A DNA stretch of 64,000 bases from Paramecium sonneborni (lineage: Eukaryota; Ciliophora; Oligohymenophorea; Peniculida; Parameciidae), in the NCBI GenBank assembly GCA_905182985.1, contig CAJJDN010000090.1, forward strand, positions 290,279 to 354,278, read 5' to 3'. Below, piece by piece: positions 26,589 to 38,208 of this stretch. Numbering within the stretch: position 1 is the first letter of the stretch; each line of letters begins with the position of its first letter. Both the position numbers and the translations under genes were made by a program. Under the pieces are notes generated by a model. The model was not told the DNA's origin, ran no database searches, and saw nothing but the letters and a program-made list of their open reading frames with translations.

Positions 26589-27123
26589 TTGATATTCTAA
26601 CAAATTAATAATATCTTTATTAAATATTCTCACAATAATTTTGGTATAAATACTATATGTAAAAATAATATTATTAATTTCTCAACTATTTTACTAACAG
26701 TGTTTCAAAATAAATCTATAAAAAGGTTGGAGCTAATATATTAAATCTTATTAATGTATTTTAAATCAATCTATCCAAAAAATAATTCATTTAAAAAAAT
26801 TACCTTTATATAAATTAGTATATATAATCCCATATTAATATTTCTAATTATTTTGTAAATATTTATAAGACTTGTCTTTATTTATTTAAACGGACTTGCC
26901 AAAGAGTTACTTCTTTATTTGGAAACCATTACTCTGGGCGCTATTCCGTGCTTTTTTAATTATTTTTAACTTCTTTAAGTTTTAGAGTTAAAGAGATTTC
27001 CACTCATGATTTTTGTTTCTATTTTTAACTTATCTTGATATAGAAAACTATCTTGATAATTAAATAAGGTGCTAAATTTTAATTTAAAAAGTTATAGAAT
27101 ATAATAATTTATATAAGTTCCTA
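26589..27123. other. Divergent intergenic region containing a GC-richer element
   Basis: 535 bp separate the desaturase start (minus) from the next start (plus). Most is very AT-rich, but 26888-26957 is distinctly GC-richer and foldable, and is listed separately as a candidate RNA. No other feature is seen. Confidence 0.5.
26888..26957 (+). ncRNA. Candidate structured small RNA with terminal T run
   Basis: In an AT-rich spacer this block can fold into nested stems: ACGGA (26890-26894) with TCCGT (26945-26949); GCC (26898-26900) with GGC (26937-26939); AGAGT (26903-26907) with ACTCT (26931-26935); TGG/CCA around AAA (26920-26928). It ends in a run of six T at 26952-26957, as a Pol III transcript would. 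I do not recognise it as tRNA, 5S, U snRNA, SRP or RNase P. The strand is chosen from the T run. A regulatory hairpin is an alternative. Confidence 0.35.
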
Positions 27124-27983
27124 ATGAATCGTTTAGAAACCTAGACTTAAAAATCTGACAATCTGCAAATTGATCTCAATTTTGCTATCATAGATAATGG
27201 AACAAATGATGATTAAAATAAAGAAGCAGATAAAGATCCCATCTAAATAATAAAAAATTTGCATAATAAAATGTTTGTTGAGCAGAATTAAGCAGTTGTT
27301 GTTGGATATCTCAATACATACAATAAGGAAAATTTAATTCAAGAATTACCTTATTTGCTATAATAGATGGAATTCAAACAACTATTGAATTAAAAGAGAA
27401 AATAAATTTTAATTATATTTCATTACGTTGGTGGTGCAGAAACTGAGCCAATTACCTTAATAAAAAAAGCCAAAAATAAATATCGAACTGATCCAATAAT
27501 TGCAAATGAAAAAAAAGAATATTCTGTGTAAACTAATTTAGATTTACAAAAAGTTAAAGAAAAATATTAATCAGATGTATAAACAGAGGCAGAGCCTTTT
27601 AAGATAAAGGAAGATATTAATGATGAGGATGTTAATAAATTATAGTATTTAATTATTATTTTATTTAGTTTTTTATGCCTTAAGGAGTGTGAAGCAAAAA
27701 AGTTAAAATGTATTCTAATTTAAGTAAATAAAGTGAACAAAAAATTATTTACAGAGGCAAGAATAGCATCTAGAATATTTTAAATTCTGATAAGATGGGA
27801 AGATATTCGCAACAATCATTCTACAATTAATTAAACAATTTATAGCGTATGAAAATTTTTAATATTGAGAATGAAATATAATAAATAAATTAGCAATATT
27901 TAATAAAGAGTTTTCAATATGATAAAACTATAATCAAATAGCAATAAATGTTTAATTATATAATTCTATTATGTTTATTTTGA
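27124..27983 (+). CDS. Hypothetical protein, about 270 residues
   Basis: ATG 27124 (MNRLETQTQKSDNLQ) to TGA 27981-27983; two introns of 24 and 23 nt leave exactly 271 codons. The N-terminal half is acidic and helical (IIKNLHNKMFVEQ, ENLIQELPYLLQQMEFKQLL), with a short non-helical block FHYVGGAETEPITLI. The C-terminal third is polar and Gln/Asn-rich (GRYSQQSFYNQLNNLQR) and ends in a short hydrophobic tail NYIILLCLF. I do not recognise a family, and no metal, nucleotide or signal motif is visible. It is divergent from the desaturase gene. Confidence 0.55.
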
Positions 27984-28161
27984 ATGTTTACTTCAAAATT
28001 CATTACCATACCGAATTTAGCGATGTATTATATATAGTAGATTATATAATAAGGCAAAGAAGAAAATAGAGTTTTTGTTTCTATGATAAAAAAAGAGTCA
28101 TAATTTTAATATATTAATTTTATTTTCTATAATTAAATATTAAAGTTAAATATTCGGGCTA

Positions 28162-28588
28162 ATGAAAAATCAAATTAAATTTAAATTACAAAATTTAGCA
28201 TTAAAATAAAGAATGATGTTTAGACTTATCACTCTTTATGAAAGTATATGGAGAACCAATTTAATAATAGGTTATTTCCTTTATTATAGATTTCTGTAAG
28301 TTTTTCAAGATACTATTATGTAATTGGAAAGGAAGAAAATAGTTCAATGATATGATCATTTTCATAAATTCAAAAAAGAACCCAATATCAAATATTTTTT
28401 TTCTGATAAAAAGCCTTCTATCTTCTATTATGAGTCTGTTAAAAGACTTAAAAAAATTAGATTAAAACTTTTTAGTTAATATGTCATTAATCAAATTAAA
28501 GAAAATATTATTATTGGATCCATCTATATAAATTTAATTATAAATTACTTTATTGAATAATAAAGAAAGAAATAATATTAATATCTGA
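28162..28588 (+). other. Unresolved reading frame with in-frame TGA, possible pseudogene
   Basis: From ATG 28162 one frame reads protein-like (ALKQRMMFRLITLYESIW, then FLQVFQDTIMQLERKK), meets TGA near 28359, and continues in the same frame (YDHFHKFKKEPNIKYFFSD, YYESVKRLKKIRLK). Other frames with candidate introns are also open. I could not find a splice pattern that joins everything. It may be a decayed gene or chance coding-like sequence. 27984-28161 shows nothing. Confidence 0.25.
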
Positions 28589-28634
28589 ATTTAAGTTATA
28601 TATTTTACAAAATTAGTTTTTTGATTATAATTAT

Positions 28635-30609
28635 TCATTCTTTTATTAATTTAATCTATAAAAAGTTATTACTATCATGTTATAAAGCAATTATTATGAA
28701 TTAATTTTCTAAATTCTCAATTGCAAGAACTGATATATCTTTAGTATCAATCTTCTCCATTTCTAGTTTATCTTCATAAATTTAAGCAGAAGACTATTCA
28801 TATCCTTATTTTTATTTAACATTTATAAATAATAAAGGTGAGAAAGTCATAAATTTACAAATTTATATTTCTTTTTCTATAAAAGTATAAATCCACCTAA
28901 AAGCATACATATTTTATTTTTTTTCATAAATCATAATTTTTTGTGAGTAAACTATCAATAATAGCCGATTTTTAAAATCTAAACATTTTGGTTTCTCAGG
29001 CATATCATCTAAGTACTAAATTTAATTTTTGGAATTCATAATTGCCACCAAATTATTACCTGCAATGAAAACTTCTTAATCATTCACTAATAAAAATTTT
29101 GGTGCTTTTGATTTCGTTATGTTTATTTCTTATACTAAAGTAAAATTAGGATAAGAATATATTTTAAATCTATTTTCTCCTCCTATTGTAACTAATTTAT
29201 TTTCAATTTTTTTAATTAATAAACGCCCATTTTTATTTGATAAATTTAGTGATCTTACAAATTTTATTTTATGTTAAATCTTATTATATTCATAACAATG
29301 AACTTTTCCATCTTTTGTAGCGAAAATAAGATTACTTAAATTATTTTGGAAAATATTTTCAACTGAACTAATTTTTTTTTCCAACTTTTCTATCTGAGAT
29401 TTTTTTTATTTGATTAAATCTACTATGAAAAATTCTTTTGAAGTTGTAAATAAATAAATATCTTTTTGTATTGGAACAACAAATCTTATTTCTTTATAAT
29501 CTTTAATAGGTAGGATTTAGAGTTTTAGTTCATTTAATGTTAAAGGTAATACTTCATTTTCATATGTCTCATTCATAGAACTGTATTATTCAATATGAAG
29601 AGTTGTTTATTAAATTTATTAATTTGAATTTATTTCTTATTTTTTAATCTATAAACATTCTTAAAGAGTCTGAGAACTTTTGTTTTGTCCTTATATCTCA
29701 AGTTAAGTAAATATCAATTAATAATCTATGTCATTTAGAGGAGACTAATTTTATTCTTTTATTTAATTAGTTTGTTGAACAAATTAATCCTATTAATTTT
29801 ATTCTTCTTATGAGTTTTATGATAATTAAATTTAATTAACCATACCTTGTGTTTTTGAGGAAAGGTTTTATTAACTTATTGATTATACTGTTATTTCTAA
29901 ATTCATTTAATTTTCATGGCCTTTTATTTCTTTTTTTTCTAAACAATTATTTAACAATATTTTGATTCCTTCCTAATATTAATTAAAATGGTTTAAAAGT
30001 TAATTATTAAGAGGCTTGATTTATTATAATTCTTATATTTTTTCCTACATTAGACTAATATCATTTGAATTAGTAACTTTAATTTAAAAAGTGAGGTCCT
30101 TATTATAATTTAATAATTCTATTTCTTAGAATAATTACTCAAATATATCTATGGTTTGGTTAGAAATAAAATTCTCCAATTTTACATTCAATTATTATTT
30201 TCTATTGTAAGTCTAAGTGAATTGATTTTTTAAGCTAAATTATTATTTTAAATTACAGTTGAAATTTATTTGCAGTTTCCTCAAAAAATTAGTTGAGAAT
30301 CTATAAAATTTCTTAATTTTAAATTTGAAGAATTTCTAATTCTTATTATAATTATCTAGAAAATTTATTCATAATATGATTACGAATCACATTCTAATTG
30401 ATCAGCTTATATTATATTGACTTATTATTTAAATTGTCTCAAAAATTTTTGTATTGTCAAAATCTTACATTTTGAATGTATTTATATTCTACAAATTTCA
30501 CAAATTAAACCTCTTTTCGAGCATGATTTTTGTACACAAACCTTATCTAAAAATTCTTCATTGTGACCTTCAATTTTGCATTCTCCAGCAAAGCATACTT
30601 TTTACATCT
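28635..30609 (-). CDS. Cys/His-finger, coiled-coil, beta-propeller-like protein
   Basis: ATG at 30609 (MQKVCFAGECKIEGHNEEF) and TGA at 28635-28637. The first 45 residues hold a B-box-like zinc site: CFAGEC, EGH, KVC, KSC, LICEIC and IHSKC, with regular Cys/His spacing. A phase-0 intron of 28 nt and a 22-nt intron follow. Next comes a Gln-rich coiled coil (SRQLQQELEILQIQNQEIL) of about 250 residues. The C-terminal 300 residues are repeated beta-hairpins (NLIFATKDGKVHCYEY, NRFKIYSYPNFTLVQ), read as a divergent WD40-type propeller. RING-less B-box/coiled-coil/propeller proteins usually act as scaffolds; no enzymatic part is seen. My exon sum is off by a base or two, so one further intron boundary is probably missed. 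Confidence 0.6.
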
Positions 30610-30880
30610 AATTTAAAGAAAAATAAAATAAATATTAAATTTTAATAATATATGATTATTAATATTTTGGATTTTTCTAATGGTCTCATTCAACTTTGCT
30701 TCTAGTTTTAATATAAATTATCTATTTGTAAAGTAATTTAAAGACCTAAATTATATTCTTTTTCCTTAATAAAAAATTATGATATATCTTATTCTTAAAA
30801 GTTCTAAAGAACAAATATTATATCTGATTTTTAAAAGTTCATCATTTGCTGTATCGTAACAATAATTATTAATTTAATAT

Positions 30881-32039
30881 ATGTTAAACGCAAAGTATTT
30901 TCCATGTAAAATTGGAGATCAAAACTTTACTTTAGAATTATCTACATCCTCTTTAGATCTAATTAATTAAGAATAAAAAATTACCTTTAAACTTTCTCTA
31001 AAACTTATAATAACTTGGATTTTTTATGGAGATAAAATAATTGGGTTTAAAATTGAAAATCTTGAAGTAGAAGGCACAACAGAAAATATGGCTAAATTAA
31101 AAATGAGCCTGGGCTGTCTTGTAACTTTTAAAGGAATTTTAAAATTTTATACTTTTCAATAGACTATTTACCTAAACTAAAACAATACAACTAAAGTAAG
31201 ATTTCTTAAAAAGAATTTAGATTTGTTCACTGATTAGTAATAGAAATTTTAGAATTTATGCCTGCAAGTGTTATAAAAAATCTAATCGATCAATAGAAAA
31301 CATCCATGAAGAAATAAATTTATTACTAAAACTGCAAGGATAAAGTTTTATTCCTATGGTATATGAAGTATACGAATCCAGTTCTTGTGTATATTTAATT
31401 ATGGAACATTTATACAGAAATTTTGATAATGACTTTACTGATGAAGAGATTAAAATAATTGTTTATGTATATTTTATAATTTACTTAGAATTTGCTAATA
31501 TCGATCAAAAGATTAGAAAAATTGTTTATAGCTCATAAAAGTATTTCAAGATCTCACATAATGTTTGATGAAGAAAATTAATTAAAACTAATTGGATTTA
31601 GCAATGCAGTTTTTCAGAAAACGACTAATCATGAATTTGAGCTGGACATTTTTAAAGTTGGCACTCTTATGTATAAATTGTATATATTTATAAAATAAAA
31701 TAAGTTACAAAAGAAATATGGAAGATAATTAAGATGATTTTCCAGAAATACCAGATTCTGGATCCGAGCTTATGAAAAATCTCCTTGAAAACTAATCTTT
31801 TTATAGATTTAATATTGATTCAGCTTTAAAGCATCCATATTTTAATTCTCTAAAAGGAGATGGAATTAATAAATGTATTTATTTTTTTTATTAAAGAAAT
31901 TTTGTCTATGAATCCTAAATTTAAAGATAAAATTGAAGAAATTTAATCTTTTTAAACTAAAAACTTTGATAATACTCTATTATCTTTAACCAAATAATAA
32001 TATTTCCAAATAGATCTATCAACAGAATTATAAAACTGA
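30881..32039 (+). CDS. Kinase-like protein lacking catalytic motifs (pseudokinase)
   Basis: ATG 30881 to TGA 32037-32039; four introns (25, 22, 25, 22 nt) leave exactly 355 codons. Residues 1-110 are beta-rich (PH-like by impression). The kinase fold follows: a beta-3 Lys in FRIYACKCYKKS, the alpha-C region IENIHEEINLLLKLQ, hinge VYLIMEHL, then AHKSISRSHIMFDE where HRDxKPxN is expected, and LKLIGFSNA where DFG is expected. The end has DSALKHPYF, like the C-lobe helix of real kinases. The HRD Asp and the DFG Asp are both absent, so phosphotransfer is unlikely. The frame is intact, which argues for a functional pseudokinase rather than a dead gene. The last 74 bases lie inside the duplicated segment. 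Confidence 0.7.
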
Positions 32040-34092
32040 TTTTATTATTTTCTTCATTAATAATATTGCAAATTGCTTTTTTATAATTATTGATTAATAT
32101 AAATTTTCTTTTATTTTAAAAAAGAGATCTCAATGAAAGTTCATAATTTTCACTTAAAATAGAAAAAAGTTAACTTATAAGTTATAAATTTTCAATCAGA
32201 AAGAAACAACAAATTTTAAAATAATTAATTCTTCATTTATGAATTAATTATAATGTCAACTAATAATATTAAGAGAATTAAAAAAATTTTATCATATAAA
32301 TTTAAATCTGTTAATAAATCATTAATTGGTCTCTTAGATAATATTATAGATATTGTTTGGGGATTGTAAAAGCACTATTTTAACATTTAAAATAGTTTCA
32401 ATCAAAAATTTGTTATTACATCCATCTCCTTAAATAAAATTATTATTATCATCATAAAATTATTTTGAATCCTAAATTTTTAGAGTCACCACATTTAATT
32501 TCATGATAGTATTAATACAAAAGTAATTTAAATTAATTTTACAATAATGAGTATCCACTTTCTATTACTTCTTTTTTCATACTCATAATCTTTACCATAA
32601 ATGTAGTAAAAATTCTTATATTTACATTTATAATTTACTACCAATTTACCCTATCCCGAATCACAAGAAATACATGTTTTTAAAACAGATTAAAATAATT
32701 TGTATTACATTTATTATTTAATAGTACCTTATTTATTCAATGATGGCAAATCAAATATTTTTTATTAGTTATTCGCATTTTAAAAAAATTAGAGAAACAG
32801 AATAAAAATTAATTGATGACAGGCATCCATATGAGTAACAATTTACAAAAGTAACGCACAAGGTACAAAATATTATGTTGTCTCAGCTTAATTTGTATCT
32901 TAGCACACTTAATAACAAGGATTATTTATTATTTTATATTTTATATAATGTAATTGATTGTTCAGATCATCTAATGCCAATTTTCAGAAACATAAACTTA
33001 GAATATTAGGTAATTATATAATTGAATANTTGATAATACTCTATTATCTTTAACCAAATAATAATATTTCCAAATAGATCTATCAACAGAATTATAAAAC
33101 TGATTTTATTATTTTCTTCATTAATAATATTGCAAATTGCTTTTTTATAATTATTGATTAATATAAATTTTCTTTTATTTTAAAAAAGAGATCTCAATGA
33201 AAGTTCATAATTTTCACTTAAAATAGAAAAAAGTTAACTTATAAGTTATAAATTTTCAATCAGAAAGAAACAACAAATTTTAAAATAATTAATTCTTCAT
33301 TTATGAATTAATTATAATGTCAACTAATAATATTAAGAGAATTAAAAAAATTTTATCATATAAATTTAAATCTGTTAATAAATCATTAATTGGTCTCTTA
33401 GATAATATTATAGATATTGTTTGGGGATTGTAAAAGCACTATTTTAACATTTAAAATAGTTTCAATCAAAAATTTGTTATTACATCCATCTCCTTAAATA
33501 AAATTATTATTATCATCATAAAATTATTTTGAATCCTAAATTTTTAGAGTCACCACATTTAATTTCATGATAGTATTAATACAAAAGTAATTTAAATTAA
33601 TTTTACAATAATGAGTATCCACTTTCTATTACTTCTTTTTTCATACTCATAATCTTTACCATAAATGTAGTAAAAATTCTTATATTTACATTTATAATTT
33701 ACTACCAATTTACCCTATCCCGAATCACAAGAAATACATGTTTTTAAAACAGATTAAAATAATTTGTATTACATTTATTATTTAATAGTACCTTATTTAT
33801 TCAATGATGGCAAATCAAATATTTTTTATTAGTTATTCGCATTTTAAAAAAATTAGAGAAACAGAATAAAAATTAATTGATGACAGGCATCCATATGAGT
33901 AACAATTTACAAAAGTAACGCACAAGGTACAAAATATTATGTTGTCTCAGCTTAATTTGTATCTTAGCACACTTAATAACAAGGATTATTTATTATTTTA
34001 TATTTTATATAATGTAATTGATTGTTCAGATCATCTAATGCCAATTTTCAGAAACATAAACTTAGAATATTAGGTAATTATATAATTGAATA
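31966..34092. repeat. Direct duplication of 1063 bp around one N (assembly artefact)
   Basis: Bases 31966-33028 are repeated at 33030-34092 with a constant offset of 1064, matching wherever I compared them, and separated by the single N at 33029. A recent duplication with exactly one unknown base between the copies is improbable; it is what results when two overlapping contig ends are placed side by side. The second copy carries only the tail of the pseudokinase gene. Confidence 0.9.
32400..32780 (-). pseudogene. Decayed Cys-rich (DUF4215-like) gene fragment
   Basis: On the minus strand, fragments in different frames resemble the Cys-rich repeats of ciliate surface or secreted proteins: KTCISCDSGQGKLVVNYKCK near 32620-32685, then IKCGDSKNLGF, and after a frame change YDDNNNFIQGDGCNNKFLIE near 32400-32470. 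The CGD...DD..N...GDGC order is the DUF4215 pattern. The pieces need frame shifts that no intron explains and there is no open start, so I read it as a relic. The same fragment recurs at 33464-33844 in the artefactual copy. The rest of 32040-34950 shows no supportable gene. Confidence 0.4.
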
Positions 34093-34954
34093 TCACTCAA
34101 AAAATGTAATTTCAGAAATTACAATAGAAATCGACATAAAACAAGATTAATGTATTCTATAAAATTTGATTTTTTAAAAATATTTCTTTTATTTATCCTA
34201 GAAATTTTTTTCTATTAACCTATAAATTGTATTTAATAATTTATAGAAATTAAGCAATGCTTCTATAAAAAGAAAAATTTAATTTATTTTTTGAATTTTA
34301 TAAATTACTTTTTTAATGAAATTAGCAGTCAAAAAAAAGTGTAGTAAAGAATTATTATTCTAACAAAATATATGATTATTATTAATATTATTTATATAAG
34401 ACTTTTATTTTTAAATATTATGTTTTAATGAATTAATTGGAATTATTCTTTTAATGTAGATACTTTTTTTATCTATCTTTAAACAGTGTCTAGATTTATT
34501 ACAAGTATAGATTTCTCCTCTCATTGAAAGAAGTTTGTGCTATTTACTGAGATTGCCATTAAATTAATAATTTAATTTTAACATTCAATAAGTAAAATAC
34601 TTGTATTTTTATTATTTATGAAAAAGAAAATTAGCTTTAGAATTAGAAATATTAAAGTTCAATTCTAATTTAATCAAATATTTTAAGTTTTCTTCACTTT
34701 TAATATTCAAAAATAAAAGTAATATATTAATTTAGATCCATCTTATCACTTATCAAATGACCATAATATTTTACAGTGAATCATTAATTAATTTTAATAT
34801 TGAAATTGTTGTTTTATTTGATAGAATTGGCTAAATTTTTTGTTCAAATATAACTGAAAAATAATGTATCTATAACAAAATATAAAAATAAATATAATGT
34901 CTAGAAGTATCCATATATAATAAAAATATAAAACGATAAAGTTTAAATGACAGC

Positions 34955-35306
34955 ATGAATAATTACATAAATAATAATTACTTATAACAGTTTAAAGATA
35001 ATTTAAACAAGATGTGTATTTGCAACTCAAATAAACATAATTGCAAAAAATTAGAAATAGTTAAATAGTAATTATGAATGCGAGAAGTACAAATTGAGCA
35101 ATTAGTTTAAAATGAAATTGACTGTATTATATATGACATTATGTATATAAATATATAAATTATAAACATGTAATATTCAGTCAAACAAGATATACAATTA
35201 ATTAGGAGTACAACCAACACAAGCCAATTTAAGAAAGTATAATATTAATTAAATTGATTTTAGTATTTAGAATATAGGAATTTAATATTAGATGAAATTT
35301 ATTTTA
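34955..35306 (+). other. Possible small gene with CxC...H...C motif
   Basis: From ATG 34955 the reading (NLNKMCICNSNKHNCKKLEI) has a Cys-rich start faintly like SAXO-type microtubule proteins. A later block in another frame (QLGVQPTQANLRKYNINQ) is protein-like too. A 25-nt intron is possible but the 3' end would run into the MNS1 gene on the other strand. The model is incomplete. 34093-34954 shows nothing. Confidence 0.25.
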
Positions 35307-36650
35307 TCATAATCTAAATCCAGATTAATAACTTCCATTTGGCTATGACTGTTTAATATATTGTGTATCTCCCTATTTTAATAATAAACCTTTAGGAATA
35401 AATTCTCCGACTTACTATAAATGTTCTTATAATATTCGATTCTTTTCTTCTTCTATTACTTATTATTTATATTATTCTTCTCTTCTTTATCTTTCTAATT
35501 ATTCCATTTCTTTCTATTTTTCCATTTAAAATAAGTGTAATCTTTATTACCATAATCTTTCTACTTCTTTTTTATGTTCCATTTCTTTCATTCTTCTTTT
35601 TTATTATCCTAATTATTCTAGTTTATCATCTTCAGCGAATTTCTTCATCATTTAATCTCTAAAATCTCTTTCTAATTATTATTCTTCTTCTCTCTATCTT
35701 TATTTTCTAATTCTTGCTTCCTATTCTGCCTATTACATTTCTCTCTTTTAAAATTCTCTTTTATTTGCTTCATCAATATCTTTTTATCTTTATTAAGCAT
35801 CGTATTATTCTTAATAAAGTTAGAATCTTAATTCTGTTAATAATTCTGCTTCTTATCTCCTTCTCTCCTCCTCTTCTTTCAATTTTTAGAATATTTTATC
35901 TCTAAAATATATCTAAAATTATACTTTGCTGCATTTTCTTCCAATTTTTTAATTTTTATTTCATTTGCCTATCTATCTTTTTCTTTAATGAAATCTAAAT
36001 ATTTCTAATTTTCATCTCTTTCTTTCTATTTCAATCTTTATATAAGTTCTGCTTTTTCTCTTAATGCTACTTACATATCAGAAAATGCTATTTTCTTTTT
36101 TCTTGCTGAATCTTCCAAAAATTTTCTATCCTCTTACATTAATTAATTTATAACTCTATTCACTTAATCTTTTTCATAAAGATATTGCTCTTTTGCTTCT
36201 TCTCTTAATTATTCATGTTCTTTCATTTACTTTTATAAAGTCTAAAAATTGATATGATAATTAATATTACATATTTTCCTTCTAACCTTTAGTTCAATCG
36301 GTATTTTTCTTTGGCTCTTTCCTCTTCTTATTCTCTTTTTAATTTTTCAAGAATAGCTGTTTCTATTTCACTTTCTTATTTCTATTAATTAAAATATAAC
36401 TGTCTAAATATACCAAGTCTTATATTCTTCTTAATTGTTATTCTGCTAATTATTGTGTTCTCTCTTTTGTAACATATGCTGTTTGTACTTTTTATTTTAA
36501 CAATTTGATTTCTTCACTTTCAGCACAAATTCTTTCAATTTCTCTTCTTCTTTTTTCTTCTTCTACTTTTCTTTTCTATAATTCTCTAGCAAGTTAATCT
36601 TCAAGACCATAGGGATCTGATATTGGATTTCTATTCTGATTATGAATCAT
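35307..36650 (-). CDS. MNS1: MNS1-like flagellar coiled-coil protein (TPH domain)
   Basis: ATG at 36650 (MIHNQNRNPISDPYG), TGA at 35307-35309; at least two introns (29 and about 32 nt). Almost the whole protein (about 425 residues) is charged alpha-helix of the trichohyalin/plectin-homology type. Family marks are at both ends: LLKQKVQTAYVTKERTQQLA near the N-terminus corresponds to the conserved LK-AY-NKERA-QIAE segment of MNS1, and ILQEHLQQVGEFIPKGLLLK at the C-terminus corresponds to the LLKEH--LLGYLPKGV-K ending. MNS1 is a microtubule-inner and arm-docking-associated protein of motile cilia. The gene lies 37 bp after the NEK-like gene on the same strand. Confidence 0.85.
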
Positions 36651-36687
36651 GGTAAAATAATTAATTATAATAATTAATTATAATAAT

Positions 36688-38137
36688 TCATTTTAATACA
36701 CCTGCTTATATTAGTGGGAGTAAATTTGCATTAGGTAAACTTTAATTTCTATGTTTATTTGGTCTAATCTTTCTCTTATTTGGTGATATTTCATCTAAAA
36801 TTGGTAATCTATTATTCTCTAAAGAGATTTTAGATTAATGTTGTGTTATAACTTCCAAAAGACTCACTTCTTCTTAACTTTAATGTCTATTAGGTCTAAC
36901 TTTCATTATTGGTTTTCTTATTTACTTATCATCTATCAATTTATAATTACATACCTTATTATATTATTCTAAAATTAATAATACATCTGGTTATGCTTTA
37001 CGATTATTTTTTATATGATCCTTTTTATCAATAGACTTTTAACTACTTACATCTTCATAACTTCCATTCACACTCATTAATGATCTTGGATTTGGACTAG
37101 CTTATTAAGAATGTAATGATTTAATTTATTTTCTATTAATACATTCATAACAAGGTTTAGGAAGCATTGATGTAAAATAATGATAATTCTTTGGAAACTT
37201 AATTGTAGATAATAATGTATTAGGTTCATTATCTGTCTATTCTTATTTTGGTAATTCATCCTATCTTTTTAATAAAGATGGAAATTATAATAATTTCTCA
37301 CAATTTGGTCGCAAATGTGGTTATACTTATAACATAGATCTTATAGCATTGCTAAGATCTTATGAATAATTTTATGAGATTCTTGGATAATATCCTCTTA
37401 TAACTTTCTTATATAATCCTTCCATATCTTCTGCTTAAAATGGCGGCTTTAATGCTGCCATCTCATATACTACACAACCTAAACTCCATATATCTGATTT
37501 CTAATCATATGGTTAATCTTTCCACACTTCAGGACTTGCATAAAATGGTGTTCCTGTTTATGTGTACAACAATCCTTTTTTTGCAACTTTAGAAACATTC
37601 ATATCTCCCAATTTTACATCCCCATTCTAATATAAAAATACATTTGCACTCTTTATTATTTTGTATATTTTACTTTTAAATCTCTGTGTAATATTTTTAA
37701 TTCATGTAATGCTTTCAATCCCCTCACTATTTATATAAAAATATTCCAAATTATTTGTTCCTCTATCTATTTTCCATTTTTCTTTTAGCTAACAATTTTC
37801 TAGTACAAATCACTACCGTCTGCAAATTCCATGACAATACTAACAGTAAAATATTATAGTATTTTACCATAATGAATTACTTTGGATATCAATAAAAGCT
37901 TCTTTATAACTGATAATATTTGGGTGCTTGACAGATGCCAAAATACGAACTTCATTCATAGCATTTTATTTTTCTTTATCGTTCAAGTTCTATAATTTTA
38001 CTTTCTTTAAAGCATATTCTTAAGAGTCCTCTAATCTTTTAACCTTATATACTGATGAATAAGCTCCCTCACCTAATTAGATCTATAATATATTTCTTAC
38101 CTAATTTAGATAGCAGTTAAAAATCTTTCAAAGACAT
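36688..38137 (-). CDS. NEK-like Ser/Thr protein kinase
   Basis: ATG at 38137 (MSLKDFQLLSKLGEGAYSSV), TGA at 36688-36690. A 28-nt intron splits the Gly loop and a second follows SNSLC. Catalytic features: GEGAYSSVYK, the Lys in EYALKKVKL, ILHRDLK, a DMN triplet in VKLGDMNVSKVA where NEKs have DFG/DLG, TGTPFYASPEVW, and SDIWSLGCVVYEM. HRD and the activation loop are intact; the Phe/Leu of DFG is Met, tolerated in this family. The C-terminal third is a polar tail rich in Asn/Lys/Ser with no recognised domain. NEK kinases in ciliates regulate basal bodies and ciliary length (family knowledge); this one's role is inferred. Confidence 0.88.
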
Positions 38138-38208
38138 TCCTATATATATATGTTATAATTATTGTTAGTTTATAATGAAAATATTATATAAAAATAAAAC
38201 TTAATTCA

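Noticed and set aside
31966..34092. Genuine tandem duplication or transposon with direct repeats
   Set aside because: Copies matching wherever compared, with one N between and no terminal structure, point to an assembly overlap.
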